Shown here piece by piece: positions 36,048 to 46,253 of a stretch of DNA of 64,000 bases. Location of the stretch: assembly GCA_963833955.1 (NCBI GenBank), contig CAWHZY010000012.1, positions 62,001 through 126,000 of the forward strand, in the 5' to 3' direction. The notes under the pieces were generated by a model. The model was not told the origin of the DNA. It saw nothing but the letters and a program-made list of their open reading frames with translations, and did not search any database. This DNA comes from Roseiarcus sp963833955. GTDB taxonomy: Bacteria; Pseudomonadota; Alphaproteobacteria; Rhizobiales; Beijerinckiaceae. The translations under genes were made by a program, and so were the position numbers. The number at the start of each line of letters is the position of its first letter. Positions within the stretch are counted from its first letter, which is position 1.

Positions 36048-38107
36048 TTGTTGGCCTCGCCGGGCACATCGATCACGGCAAGACGGCTCTGGTCAAAGCG
36101 CTGACGGGCGTCGTTGGCGACCGGCTGAAGGATGAGAAGGCCCGCGGCATCACGATTGATCTGGGCTTTGCCTATATGCCGACGCGATCGGGGCAGCCGA
36201 TCGGCTTCATCGATGTTCCGGGCCACGAGCGCTTCATTCACACGATGCTCGCGGGCGCAAGCGGGATCGATTTTGCGCTTCTGACAATCGCCGTCGATGA
36301 CGGGACCATGCCGCAGACGCTCGAGCATGTGGCGATCCTCGACCTGCTCGGCGTGGATCGCGGCGTCGTCGTCCTCACCAAGGCGGACCTCGCTCCCCCC
36401 GAGTCCATCGAAAACGTAGCGCGGCAAGCGAGAGCCATGATCGCGGCGACAACGCTTGCGCATGCTGAGGTCCTGACGGTCTCGGCGCTGACCGGCGCGG
36501 GCGTGGACGCGCTGCGCGCCCATCTCGAAGAGGCTGCGGTCGAGGTGCGCGATCGGACAGCAGGCAAGAGGTTTCGGCTCGCGGTTGATCGCGTCTTCAC
36601 CTTGTCTGGCGTCGGCGTCGTGGCGACCGGAACGGTGCTATCGGGCTCCGTTCATCTCGGCGATCGGATCCAGCTCAGCCCATCCGGGTTGTTCGCGCGC
36701 GTGCGGTCTCTTCATGCGCAGAACCGACCGGCCGAAGCGGCGCAAGCGGGCGAGCGTTGCGCGCTCAACCTCGCGGGTCCGGGCGTAACGAAAGACGCGA
36801 TCCGGCGCGGCGACGTGGCGCTCGATCCTGAATTGCACGCGCCAACCGACCGCATCGACGCGCGCATGCGCGTTCTGCCGACCGAGAAAAAGCCGGTCGG
36901 TCAATGGTTCCCTGTCCGACTTCATCATGCCGCGGCTGACGCCGGCGCGCGCATCGTCCTGTTCGACGACAAGCCGATCGCCCCCGGGGAAGAGGCGAAC
37001 GTCCAGCTCGTCCTTGATCGGCCGATCGCCGCAGCGGCGCATGACCGTTTCGTCGTTCGGGACGTGTCGGCTCAGAGAACGCTGGGCGGCGGGGTGTTCC
37101 TTGATCTGCGCGCGAAGGCCAGAGGGAGACGGACGCCGGAGAGGCGCGAGCAGCGCGCGGCGCTCGCGCTGGCCGATCCGTCGGCCGCCTTCGCGGCACT
37201 CTTGGAAACGCCGCCGTTCGCCTTTGATCTTGCCGCGTTCGCACGAGATCGCGCGCTTTCCGCCGAGTGGAGGGATCAGCTGGTAGCGGAGTTGGGTCTG
37301 GTCACTTTGGAGTCGGGCGATTCAAGAATCGCGGTGACCCACGAGCGTTGGGCCTTGTTCACGTCGACCATGCTCGAGAGGATCGGCGCCTATCACGGCG
37401 ACAATCCAGATCTTCAGGGCTTGGGACGAGAACAGCTGCGGGTCACATCGCAGCCGAAACTGTCGAAGCCGGCATTCGAGGCAGCCTTGAAAAAGCTAGC
37501 CCGCTTAGACCAACTCGTTCTGGACGGCGCGTTCGTCAGACTTCCATCGCATGAGGTTCAGCTCGCGCCCGAGGATAGGGCTGCTTGGGAAATCATGGCC
37601 CCGCTTCTCGGCGGGGCGCAGCGATTCCGTCCGCCAAGAGTGCGCGACCTCGCAGCTGCGACCGGTCGCGCCGAAAAAGATCTGCGCCGCACCCTCAAAC
37701 GCGTGGGGCGGATGGGTTGGGCAGACGAGGTGGCGCACGACCACTTCTTTTTGCGGTCAACGGTCAGGGAGATGACTACGATCATTGCGGACCTGTCGGC
37801 TGGAACGGAGGACGGCTCTTTTTCCGCCGCGCAGTTCCGCGATCAAGTCGACAACGGCCGCAAGGTGGCGATCCAAATTCTCGACTTCTTCGATCGGCAT
37901 GGCGTTACGTTGCGCAAAGGGGATGAGCGTCGGATCAACCGGCATCGTCTGGATTTGTTCGGGGCTCCGTGTCAATCCGGTGACGAGCGTGGAGGAGAAT
38001 TGTCCCCGGTGGGGCGCCCGGACTTCAAATCCGTGTGGGGCAGCGAGCCTGTCTCAGGTGGGTTCGACTCCCACTCTCTTCCGCCAATCTCCGACCACGC
38101 CAAATAA
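36044..38107 (+). CDS. selB: Selenocysteine-specific elongation factor SelB
   Basis: GTPase that carries Sec-tRNA(Sec) to UGA codons marked by a SECIS hairpin. N-terminal EF-Tu-like domains: 'MIVGLAGHIDHGKTALVKAL' (P-loop), 'GITIDLGFAY', 'DVPGHERFIHTML' and 'VVLTKADL'. The C-terminal part contains the winged-helix repeats that bind SECIS RNA ('DRHGVTLRKGDERRINRHRL'). The open frame runs through the whole selC tRNA gene, so the last about 40 residues ('SPVGRPDFKSVWGSEPVSGG') are the translated tRNA. The functional protein probably ends in effect around 'HRLDLFG'. It starts with GTG. Confidence 0.95.
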   Translation: MIVGLAGHIDHGKTALVKALTGVVGDRLKDEKARGITIDLGFAYMPTRSGQPIGFIDVPGHERFIHTMLAGASGIDFALLTIAVDDGTMPQTLEHVAILDLLGVDRGVVVLTKADLAPPESIENVARQARAMIAATTLAHAEVLTVSALTGAGVDALRAHLEEAAVEVRDRTAGKRFRLAVDRVFTLSGVGVVATGTVLSGSVHLGDRIQLSPSGLFARVRSLHAQNRPAEAAQAGERCALNLAGPGVTKDAIRRGDVALDPELHAPTDRIDARMRVLPTEKKPVGQWFPVRLHHAAADAGARIVLFDDKPIAPGEEANVQLVLDRPIAAAAHDRFVVRDVSAQRTLGGGVFLDLRAKARGRRTPERREQRAALALADPSAAFAALLETPPFAFDLAAFARDRALSAEWRDQLVAELGLVTLESGDSRIAVTHERWALFTSTMLERIGAYHGDNPDLQGLGREQLRVTSQPKLSKPAFEAALKKLARLDQLVLDGAFVRLPSHEVQLAPEDRAAWEIMAPLLGGAQRFRPPRVRDLAAATGRAEKDLRRTLKRVGRMGWADEVAHDHFFLRSTVREMTTIIADLSAGTEDGSFSAAQFRDQVDNGRKVAIQILDFFDRHGVTLRKGDERRINRHRLDLFGAPCQSGDERGGELSPVGRPDFKSVWGSEPVSGGFDSHSLPPISDHAK
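37991..38086 (+). tRNA. selC: tRNA-Sec (anticodon TCA)
   Basis: 96-nt tRNA with the long 8-bp acceptor stem GGAGGAGA/TCTCTTCC (one G-T pair), anticodon loop CTTCAAA giving TCA, a long variable arm, T-arm GTGGGTTCGACTCCCAC and encoded CCA. These are the hallmarks of bacterial tRNA(Sec). It lies on the coding strand wholly inside the 3' end of the selB open frame, next to selA-selB. Confidence 0.96.
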
Positions 38108-38117
38108 CGCGCGGCGC

Positions 38118-39171
38118 TCACGCTTCGACGGCTACGATCGGATCGCCGCTCTCAACCGAGCCGATGATCGCGGCGCGCGGGTCGCCTTCACGAATGCGCC
38201 GTGAGGATCGCGGGCGCCGCTTGGGCATCGCAGGCGACGAGCAGACCGCCTGACGTCTGCGGGTCGGTCAAGAGCACGCGCCGCCAGTCCTCGAATTCCG
38301 GCGGAAGAGAGACGGCCTCGCCATAGCTCGTCCAATTGCGGTGCGAGGCGCCCGTGACGAAGCCGGCGCGTGCGAGAGTCTCGGCCTGGTCGAGCAGCGG
38401 CAGCGGCGCCTCGTCGACGCGCAGACGCACGGTCACGCCTGCTCCCCGCGCCATTTCAAGTGCATGGCCAAGGAGGCCGAAACCCGTCACATCGGTCATC
38501 GCGTGAACGTCCTGCATTCGCGCGAGCTCGGCTCCAACGACATTGAGGCGCGTCATGAAGCCAAGCATCTCGCGATAGCCCTCGTCAGAGAGCGCGCCCT
38601 TCTTGATCGCCGCTGAATAGATCCCGACGCCGAGCGGCTTCGTCAGGATCAGCGCGTCGCCCGGGCGAGCTTCCGAATTGCGCCTGAGCGCCTTCGTCGA
38701 GACCAGGCCGATGACAGCGAGACCGTAGATCGGCTCGGGGGAATCGATCGAATGGCCGCCGGCGACGGGGATTCCCGCCTCCGCCGCCATTGCCGCGCCT
38801 CCGCGCAGGATTTCGCGGATCATGGCTGTGGGCATGCTGTTGATCGGCATGCCGAGGATTGCGAGCGCGAAGATGGGTTTGCCGCCCATCGCATAGACGT
38901 CGGAGAGGGCGTTGGTCGCCGCGATGCGGCCGAAGTCGAAGGGGTCGTCGACCATCGGCATGAAGAAGTCGGTGGTCGCGACGATGCAGGTCTCGTCGTC
39001 GAGCCGCCATACCGCGGCGTCGTCGCCGGTCTCGGTGCCGACGAGCAGATTGGCGAAGGGCGCCGCCGCCGGCTGCTCGGCGAGCAGTTCGCGCAGGACG
39101 CCGGGCGACAGCTTGCAGCCGCAGCCGCCGCCATGGGCGAGAGCGGTCAAGCGAAGGATGGGAGCGTTCAA
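38118..39171 (-). CDS. selD: Selenide, water dikinase (selenophosphate synthetase), frameshifted at the 3' end
   Basis: Makes selenophosphate from selenide and ATP, the selenium donor for SelA. The active-site motif 'HGGGCGCKLSPGVL' has Cys (not Sec) and the catalytic Lys; 'TDFFMPMVDDPFDFGRIAAT' and 'NALSDVYAMGGKPIFALAIL' follow. A one-base shift near 38200 hides the normal end, which in the next frame is 'RAAIIGSVESGDPIVAVEA' with a stop at 38118. The start used is a TTG at 39171 overlapping the TGA of the transglutaminase-like gene by 4 bp. It is convergent with selC, so both halves of the sel locus meet at 38.1 kb. Confidence 0.94.
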
Positions 39172-40263
39172 ATGGAGATCTCGCGGGCTTCAATGCGATA
39201 GCGGAACGCCGCGGGATCAAGGCAATCGAGCCGAACCCCGCCAACCTCGCCCTCGGGATACATCAAAAAGCCGACCGGGCCGCCCGAGGCGCCCGGCAAC
39301 GCGACGTCGTGCGCGCAGTTGAACGCGACCCAATTGCCTTCGCAGGCGCCAATCAGCGCCTCGCGCGCGGCGATGACTTTGGGCTCGTCCGCGCTCAGAT
39401 GAGTCGGCGGCTCCTCGAGCATCACCTTGCGAACGTCGGCTGCGTCCACCGGCGCCCAGCCGATGCCCTCAAGCCAGACGTCGGCCCGGCAATGCTGGGC
39501 CTTGGTGACGTCGGTCGAACCGGCGCCCAAGCTCTTGTAGCCGAAGCGCGATGGGGCGACGCGAATGCCGTAGAGGTCACGCGCGGGAAGACCCGCCGCG
39601 CGAGCAAGGCCAACGAAGAGGCCGTTGATGTCGGCGCATTTGCCGCCGAGCGGCTCACTCGCGAGCATCGCGCGAATGTCGCCCGAGCCGCAGCCGCGCG
39701 TGGCGCCAATGCGCTCGGTATTGGCGACAACCCAGGCGTAGATCGCTCGCGCCTTCTCGAAGGTCTTTCGCCGCGCCAGCAACGATCCTGTCGGAGGTTT
39801 CCTTGACGACCCCGTCGGTCGGGATAAGCGCGGTCGCCTTGGTGAAAAGGGCACGGTCTTCGCTCGAGAGCGGCGAGACTTTTCCGCCGTCCGCATGGAT
39901 CTCCACCGCGCGATCGCGCGTCGTGACGCGGCTCACGATCTCGGCGCGGCGTTCGCCCCCGCTCCGCCATTCGAGCCTGACGATCTCAGCGCCATAGACG
40001 GGATCACGCACTAACTCCGCTGAGCCATTTCCGGTCCACTCCGTTCCGAGCGGACGAGTCCATGCGAGGTCGGCAAAGGAAGCGGCCGGAACCCAAACTT
40101 GGGTGGGTTCGGTCGAGTCGATCTCCACGATGGTGCGAATTTCGTATGTACGCCAGTCGTTGTGATCAGAAAATGCGAGCGTATCGGCGCTGGTGGGGCG
40201 CGCGCTGACGCCAAGGGCGGCTGCCGAAGCCGCGGATTTCAAGAAGTTGCGGCGGTCGAACAT
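39168..40263 (-). CDS. Tat-exported transglutaminase-like protein, frameshifted
   Basis: Starts MFDRRNFLKSAASAAALGVS, a clear twin-arginine signal peptide, so it is exported folded. The second half has the transglutaminase-like core 'ARAIYAWVVANTERIGATRG', 'SEPLGGKCADINGLFVGLAR' (catalytic Cys region), 'AAGLPARDLYGIRVAPSRFG' and 'KAQHCRADVWLEGIGWAPVD' (His and Asp). A one-base insertion near 39770 separates the halves; repaired length is about 364 aa. The ATG at 40263 has GGAGGAGG upstream. It overlaps selD and follows fdhE by about 105 bp on the same strand. Its link with formate dehydrogenase or selenium is unknown; a peptidase or amidase function is equally possible. Confidence 0.85.
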
Positions 40264-40368
40264 GGCTTGCCTCCTCCAGAGGACGTCGGGCTCATGGCGA
40301 ACAGCTTCAAGCATAAGCCCGCGCGCTTCCGCACGCCAGCACAATGCAAACCGAACAGATCGAGCCGC

Positions 40369-41296
40369 CTAACCGACCAGCAGCAGCGGATTAGGGGCGT
40401 GGCGCGCCCAGCCGGCTTCGCCAACCATGACATCGAGCCCGAGCGTGGCGAGGTCATCCGCGTAGGGGTCGGCCTGCATGTCCTTGGCCTGATACGCCAT
40501 CTTCGAATAGGTCCCGCACTCGTCGCAGGTCTCGGCCTTCACAACGCCGGAATCGCCTTCGATCCCCCGGATCGCGAGTGTGCGCGAACCGCCGCAGGCG
40601 ACACAGACGGCGCGCGAATAGTTCCAGGCCGTGGAGCAGAGGGAGCAATAGAGATAGCGCGCCCCGGGGCTTTGCCCGGCGCCCGTCACGAGGCTCGCCG
40701 ACGACGTCGAGCCGCAGCAAGGGCATAGCGAGCGCTGTTCGAGCAGGCGCAGTGCGCGCGTCGGAAGGCGGGCGGCAAGACAAGTGAAATAGACCTGCAA
40801 GGCCGCAGCGATCCAGAAGCTCGAGCCTGCGTCCCTCTCATCGATGACGCCACGCAGGAACGCGTCTGCGAGCGCCTCCGTGGAGGGGGCGCTGCGGGCG
40901 CGCAACTCTGCTGCGACCACAGCCGCCGGGCGGCGACCCCTCGGCCGCGGCGCCATCGAGCAGCAGCGCAAGACCGTCGCGCCACGCCGGGTCGCGCCGA
41001 TGTCCGTCGGCGGAGATTGGCGGAATGCGCGCGGCGACCGCCTGCTCCACCGCCGCTTCGTCTGGCGCGCTCAAAGACGCAAGGCTCGATGCGACGCGGT
41101 ACTGGGCGCGTGCAAGCCTCGCCATGAAGTCGAGCCAGCCTTCCATCGGGTGGCTATTCGATAAAAATTCGAGCCGCTCGGCGGTCCGGGCGAAGCGGAT
41201 CGCGGGGTCGGGAAGCAGGATCGGCTCCGGCGCCTTGACGCCGCCCGTCGGGTTGCCAATCCAGCCGCCTTTCGGCGCGGTCTCGCCCTGCCTCAT
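40369..41296 (-). CDS. fdhE: Formate dehydrogenase accessory protein FdhE, frameshifted
   Basis: Cytoplasmic rubredoxin-like protein needed for maturation of exported formate dehydrogenases. The N-terminal part ('PEPILLPDPAIRFARTAERL', 'GWLDFMARLARAQYRVASSL') precedes a one-base shift near 40930. The remainder holds the four CxxC pairs of the family: 'SLCPCCGSTSSAS', 'LYCSLCSTAWNYSR', 'CVACGGSRTLAI' and 'TCDECGTYSKMAYQ'. Repaired length is about 309 aa. Its ATG overlaps the fdoI stop by 4 bp. Confidence 0.93.
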
Positions 41297-41961
41297 GAAC
41301 CCTCGGCCGCGCGCCGTGGACGAGGGCCCTTCGAGCCCGTCGCCACCAGGCTTTTCAGCCATTTGCGATGATGACGCCACGCCCAGCCCGGGGTCACATA
41401 GCCTTGCGTCATTCCCCGCATCGAACCGCGCACCCAGATCGCCGCATAGACGTGGGTGATCCAGATGATGATCGCCGCAATCGCCGCGTAACTGTGAATG
41501 AGCGCCGCGGCGCTCTGCGTCTCGATGGTCGTCGCCTCGCCGAAATAAACTTCCCAGATGACGAGCCCGGTGAGGAACAGCGCGGGCACGAGCAGCGCCA
41601 TCGACCAGAACACGAATTTCTGCCCGGCGTTGAACCGCCCGACTTCCGGAACGCCTTCCTCCTCGTTGCGCAGCACGCGCACGATCGCGCCCATCCAGGC
41701 GATGTCGTCCCGGTTCCAGAAATTGTCTCGCCAGAACTGCACGATGAGGCCGGCGTAGCTCACGAGCAGCACGCAGCCGATCCACGGATGAACCGCGCGC
41801 GCCCATTGCCCGCTTCCGAACAGCAAGGCGAGAAAAGACAAGAGCGGGTGGAACATCGAGAGGCCGGAAAGGATCAAGAGAACGAAGCACGCGGCGGTGA
41901 TCCAGTGGTTGATCCGCGCCGCCGTCGTATTGCGAATGATGGTCCCGCGCGGGTAGCTCAT
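41293..41961 (-). CDS. fdoI: Formate dehydrogenase cytochrome b556 (gamma) subunit
   Basis: Membrane subunit of 222 aa that passes electrons from the periplasmic enzyme to the quinone pool. Four hydrophobic helices with the haem-ligand histidines: 'TTAARINHWITAACFVLLIL', 'VHPWIGCVLLVSYAGLIVQF', 'FWSMALLVPALFLTGLVIWE' and 'IHSYAAIAAIIIWITHVYAA'. Stop and start codons overlap fdoH upstream and fdhE downstream by 4 bp, so the operon is tightly coupled. Confidence 0.94.
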   Translation of the reverse strand: MSYPRGTIIRNTTAARINHWITAACFVLLILSGLSMFHPLLSFLALLFGSGQWARAVHPWIGCVLLVSYAGLIVQFWRDNFWNRDDIAWMGAIVRVLRNEEEGVPEVGRFNAGQKFVFWSMALLVPALFLTGLVIWEVYFGEATTIETQSAAALIHSYAAIAAIIIWITHVYAAIWVRGSMRGMTQGYVTPGWAWRHHRKWLKSLVATGSKGPRPRRAAEGS

Positions 41962-42884
41962 GCGACGTCACCGGTGGCTTTGCGCTCCGAGTCCCGAATG
42001 AGCTTCGCCGCCGCGATGTCGTCCTCGGGCTGCACTTCGTTCGGCCCGGCGGTGATCCAGTGGAAAAATCCAGCGACGGCTGCGAGCGCGACGCCGGCCA
42101 AAGCCAGCGGCTTCAACACACCCTTCCAAATTTGAACAAGCGGATCGATCTTCGGATTGTCGGGCAGTCCGGCATAGAGCGAGGGACGATCGGCGTGATG
42201 CAGCACATACATCACATGCGTGCCGCCGACGCCTGGCGGATCGTAGAGGCCCGCGTTCTCGAATCCGCGCGATTTGAGGTCGATCACGCGCTCGCCCGCC
42301 CAATGCGTCATGTCCGTCTTCGAGCCGAACATTATCGCGCCGGTCGGACAGGCCTTCACGCAGGCCGGCTCCTTGCCGACCGCGACGCGATCGGAGCAGA
42401 GCGTGCATTTGTAGGATTTGTGGTCGACCTTGCTGACGCGGGGGATGTTGAACGGGCAGCCCTTGATGCAATAGCCGCAGCCGATGCAGTTCTCGCTGAT
42501 GAAGTCGACGATGCCATTCGAATATTGCACAATCGCGCCGGGCGCCGGGCACGCCTTGAGGCAGCCCGGATCCTCGCAATGCATGCAGCCGTCCTTGCGG
42601 ATCAGCCATTCGAGATTGCCCTGATCGTTGTCCCATTCGGTGAAACGCATCAGCGTCCAGGTGTTGGGATCGAGATCGAGGGGGTTGTCATAAGTTCCCT
42701 CGAAATGCCCGATTTCGCCGCGCAGGTCGTTCCATTCCATGCAGGCCGACTGGCACGCCTTGCAGCCGATGCAGCGCGTGACGTCGATCAGCTTGGCGAC
42801 TTCCTGCTCGTGCCGGCGGACTGACGGCGGCGTGATCGTCGTGGCCGAGATGCGGATAAAGTTCTGCGACTGCAGATCAGACAT
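41958..42884 (-). CDS. fdoH: Formate dehydrogenase iron-sulfur (beta) subunit
   Basis: Electron-transfer subunit of 308 aa with four 4Fe-4S cluster motifs: 'VTRCIGCKACQSACMEWND', 'CMHCEDPGCLKACPAPG', 'NCIGCGYCIKGCPFNIPRVS' and 'CTLCSDRVAVGKEPACVKACP'. A C-terminal membrane anchor ('LKPLALAGVALAAVAGFFHW', about residues 260-280) is typical of FdnH/FdoH. It begins 11 bp after the fdoG stop. Confidence 0.96.
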   Translation of the reverse strand: MSDLQSQNFIRISATTITPPSVRRHEQEVAKLIDVTRCIGCKACQSACMEWNDLRGEIGHFEGTYDNPLDLDPNTWTLMRFTEWDNDQGNLEWLIRKDGCMHCEDPGCLKACPAPGAIVQYSNGIVDFISENCIGCGYCIKGCPFNIPRVSKVDHKSYKCTLCSDRVAVGKEPACVKACPTGAIMFGSKTDMTHWAGERVIDLKSRGFENAGLYDPPGVGGTHVMYVLHHADRPSLYAGLPDNPKIDPLVQIWKGVLKPLALAGVALAAVAGFFHWITAGPNEVQPEDDIAAAKLIRDSERKATGDVA

Positions 42885-42895
42885 GCTTCAGTTCC

Positions 42896-45800
42896 CTACG
42901 CCACAGGCCCCGCGACCTTCTCGACATTGACGAGGAACGCCTTGAACTCCGGCGTCTGCGTGTTGGCGTCGCCGACCGAAGGCGTGAGCGTGTTCGCGCC
43001 ATAGCCCTTGCGCGCCTGGCCGGTGAAGCCCCAGTGCAGCGGCACGCCGATCACGTGCGTCGGCTTGCCGTCGACAGTCATCGGCTTGATGCGCTTCGTC
43101 ACATAGGCCTTGCAAACCATCGCGCCTCGCTTGGACGAGACGCGCACCCATCCGGCTTGCTCGATGCCCTTCTCCTTCGCCAAAGCCTCGCCGATCTCGA
43201 CGAATTCCTCCGGCTGGAGGATCGCATTGATCAGCGCGTGCTTGGTCCAGAAGTGGAATTGCTCGGTGAGGCGATAGGTTGTTCCCACATAGGGGAATTC
43301 GGCGGGCATCCCGAAGTTCTGCGCGGTCGTCGGCGTACACTCGTGCGGCCGGATTGTTGCGCACCTTCGGATGCAGCACGTTTTCGGAAGGGCTTTCGAA
43401 CGGCTCGTAATGCTCGGGGAAGGGGCCTTCCGCCATCTGGTCGAGGGCAAACAGGCGCCCCATACCCTCGCCGTTCATGATGAAGGGGCCGACATTCTCG
43501 GAGGGCGCGGCGGCCGTGTAATCCGGCACATCAAGGCCGACCCATTTGCTCGCCGTTCCACTCGATGATCGATTTCGCCGGGTTCCATGGCTTGCCTGAC
43601 GGATCGGCGCTGGCGCGGTTGTAAAGGATCCGCCGGTTGGCCGGCCACGCCCAGGCCCAGTTCGGGGCTATGCCCGCTTCGCGCGGATCGCTCGCGTCGC
43701 GCCGCGCCATCTGGTTGCCCTTCTCGGTAAAGCTCCCGGAGAAGATCCAGCACCCCGACATGGTCGTCCCGTCATCGCGCAATTGCGCGAACCCGTCGAG
43801 CTGCTGCCCTGCCTTGACGAGGGTCGCGCCGGAAGCGTCCTTGAGATCGGCCAAGGCGCGGCCATTCATTTCCTTGGCCATTTCCTCAGGGTCAGGGTCG
43901 ACCGGATTGATATAATCCCAGGTCAGATTGATGAGCGGGTCGGGGAAGGCGCCGCCGTCCTTGCGGTACATCTCGCGCAGGCGGTGGAAGAGCCCGGCGA
44001 TGATCCAGATATCGGACTGAGCTTCCCCTGGCGGAGGCGCGGCCTTCCAGTGCCATTGCAGCCAGCGCGCCGAATTGACGAGGGCGCCGTTCTCCTCGGC
44101 GAAGCAGGTGGTCGGAAGTTGGAACACTTCCGTCTGGATGCTCGCCGGGTTCGAGGGATTCTGCGGCCCGAAATTCTCCCAGAAACGTGACGTTTCCGTA
44201 TCGAGGGGGTCCATCACGACGAGATATTTGAGTTTGCCCAGCGCGCTACGGATCTTCCCCTTGTCGGGGAAGGCCTGCAGCGGATTGAAGCCCTGGCAGA
44301 TGTAGCCGTTCATCTTGCCGTTCGCCATCATCTCGAAGGCGGCGATGATATCGTAGAGCGGAACGTCGAGTTTCGGCAGCCAGTCATAAGCCCAGTTGTT
44401 GTCGGCGGTCGCAGCCTTCCCGTAGATCGCCTTCTGGAAGCTGACGAAGAACTTCCGGTAGTTCTGCCAGTAGCTGACTTGGCCCGGACGCATCGGCTTG
44501 AACAGCCGCGTCTTCATGTAATCGTCGAACGTTATGTCGGTGTCGCGTGGCAAAGTGAGATAGCCCGGCATCGCGTTCGAGAGGAGCCCGACGTCGGTTA
44601 GCCCCTGGATGTTGGAATGACCGCGCAGCGCGTTCATGCCGCCGCCAGCAACGCCGATGTTGCCGAGCAGAAGCTGGACCATGGCCATCGTGCGGATGTT
44701 CTGCGCCCCGACCGAATGCTGCGTCCAACCGAGCGCAAACAGGCTGGTCAGCGCCTTGTCCGGGGGCGCGGTCGAGGCAAAGAGCTCACAGATCTGCAAG
44801 AATTTGTCCTGCGGCGTGCCGCAGATACGCGACACCATTTCCGGCGTGTAGCGGTCGACGTGCTTGCGCAGAAGGTTGATGACGCAGCGCGGATTTTGCC
44901 ATGTGTCGTCAATCTTGGCGAAGCCCTGATCGTCCTTCTCGTAGTCCCAGCTCGACTTGTCGTAAGTGCGCTTCCCTTCGTCATATCCGGCGAAGAGGCC
45001 GTCCTGGAAGCCGAAGCCCTCTTTCACGATGAGGCTGGCGTTGGTGTAGGCGCGCACGTACTCGTGCTGAATCTGGTCCTCTTCAAGCAAATGACGGATG
45101 ACGCCGCTTAAGAAGGCAATGTCAGTGCCCGGGCGGATTGGCGCGTAGACGTCGGCGACCGACGCGGTGCGGGTGAAGCGCGGGTCAATGACGACGAGCT
45201 TGGCCCCGTTCTCGATCTTCGCCTCGATCACCCATTTGAAACCGCATGGATGGGCTTCGGCAGCGTTGCCGCCCATCACGAGAACGACGTTGGCGTTCTT
45301 GATATCCTGCCAGGTGTTGGTCATCGCGCCACGACCAAATGATGGGGCCAAACTGGCCACCGTCGGTCCGTGTCAGACGCGCGCCTGATTATCGAAGACC
45401 ACTATCCCCAGGGATCGAGCCACCTTCCAGGTCAGGTAGGATGTCTCGTTGGAGGACGCGGACGCGGCCAGCATGCCCGTCGAGAGCCAGCGGTTGACCG
45501 TCGCTCCACCCTTGTTTTTCGCGATAAAGTTTTTGTCGCGGTCTTCCTTCATCAGCTTCGCGATACGATCGAGCGCAAAGTCCCAAGACACTTCCTTGAA
45601 TGCGTTCGCGCCGGGCGCACGGTATTTGGGGACTTTGAGCCGGGTCGGCGCATGGACGATGTCGAGCAGCGCCGATCCCTTGGGACAGAGGGTGCCCCGA
45701 TTGACCGGATGGTCGGGATCGCCCTCGATGTGGATGATGTCGGACACCGCGTTTTTGGCTCTGTCGCCCAGGCTATAGATGAGGATGCCGCAGGCGACCG

Positions 45801-45966
45801 AGCAATAGGTGCAGGTGTTGCGCGTCTCGGTCGCCGCCGTCAGCTTGAACGGCCTTACCGAAGCTGCGAGCGCCTCGCCGGCGAAGCCGAAGCCCAGCGC
45901 GCCAAGGCTGGAAGCCGCGAGACCGGCGCCGGTGATCTTGATAAAGCCGCGACGACTGAGCTGCAT
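42896..45966 (-). CDS. fdoG: Formate dehydrogenase major subunit, selenocysteine-containing, Tat-exported
   Basis: Molybdenum (or tungsten) bis-MGD enzyme oxidising formate to CO2 on the periplasmic side. It starts MQLSRRGFIKITGAGLAASS, a twin-arginine signal, with GGAGGG before the ATG at 45966. The 4Fe-4S cluster is in 'RNTCTYCSVACGILIYSLGD'. The reading frame meets UGA at 45373-45375 exactly where the family has selenocysteine: 'VVFDNQARV-U-HGPTVASLAP'. After it come 'MGGNAAEAHPCGFKW' and the rest of the enzyme. Two one-base errors interrupt the 3' third: an extra A near 43546 ('NGEQ-WVGLDVPDY') and one near 43322. Repaired length is about 1020 aa, as in E. coli FdnG/FdoG. Confidence 0.95.
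45344..45375 (-). promoter_or_regulatory. Selenocysteine UGA and bacterial SECIS-like hairpin
   Basis: On the minus strand, 11 nt after the UGA (45373-45375), a stem GG-GGCCA/TGGCC-CC with a 3-nt loop (45351-45353) and one bulged base forms within the coding sequence. The loop lies about 20 nt past the UGA, in the range of bacterial SECIS elements, and the position matches E. coli fdnG. SelB encoded at 36044 would bind it. Confidence 0.75.
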
Positions 45967-46253
45967 GGTCAAGCCCTCCTCATCTTCAAGGCCCCACACG
46001 CAAGGCGCCCCCGCACTGTCCTGAGTAAAAGCTCCTCCAATGGCGAATTCAAGCCCGACGTCGATGCGGTATGTCGTCCTGAATATATCGCCAGCCGTTG
46101 GCAGGCGCCGAGCGGAAATTTCGAGTGCAGGCAACCAAAGCTGACTGGTGATCTGGCTCACAGACACGGTTCGCACGCGCCTTTACTGCTGCGTGACGTT
46201 GCTGACGCGCGCAATGGGCGCGTCTAGACCGACACCATTTAAGGGCCCATCCC

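Noticed and set aside
45373..45375. TGA as a true stop splitting formate dehydrogenase into two genes
   Set aside because: It sits at the selenocysteine position of the family, the protein continues in the same frame, and a SECIS-like hairpin plus selABCD are present.
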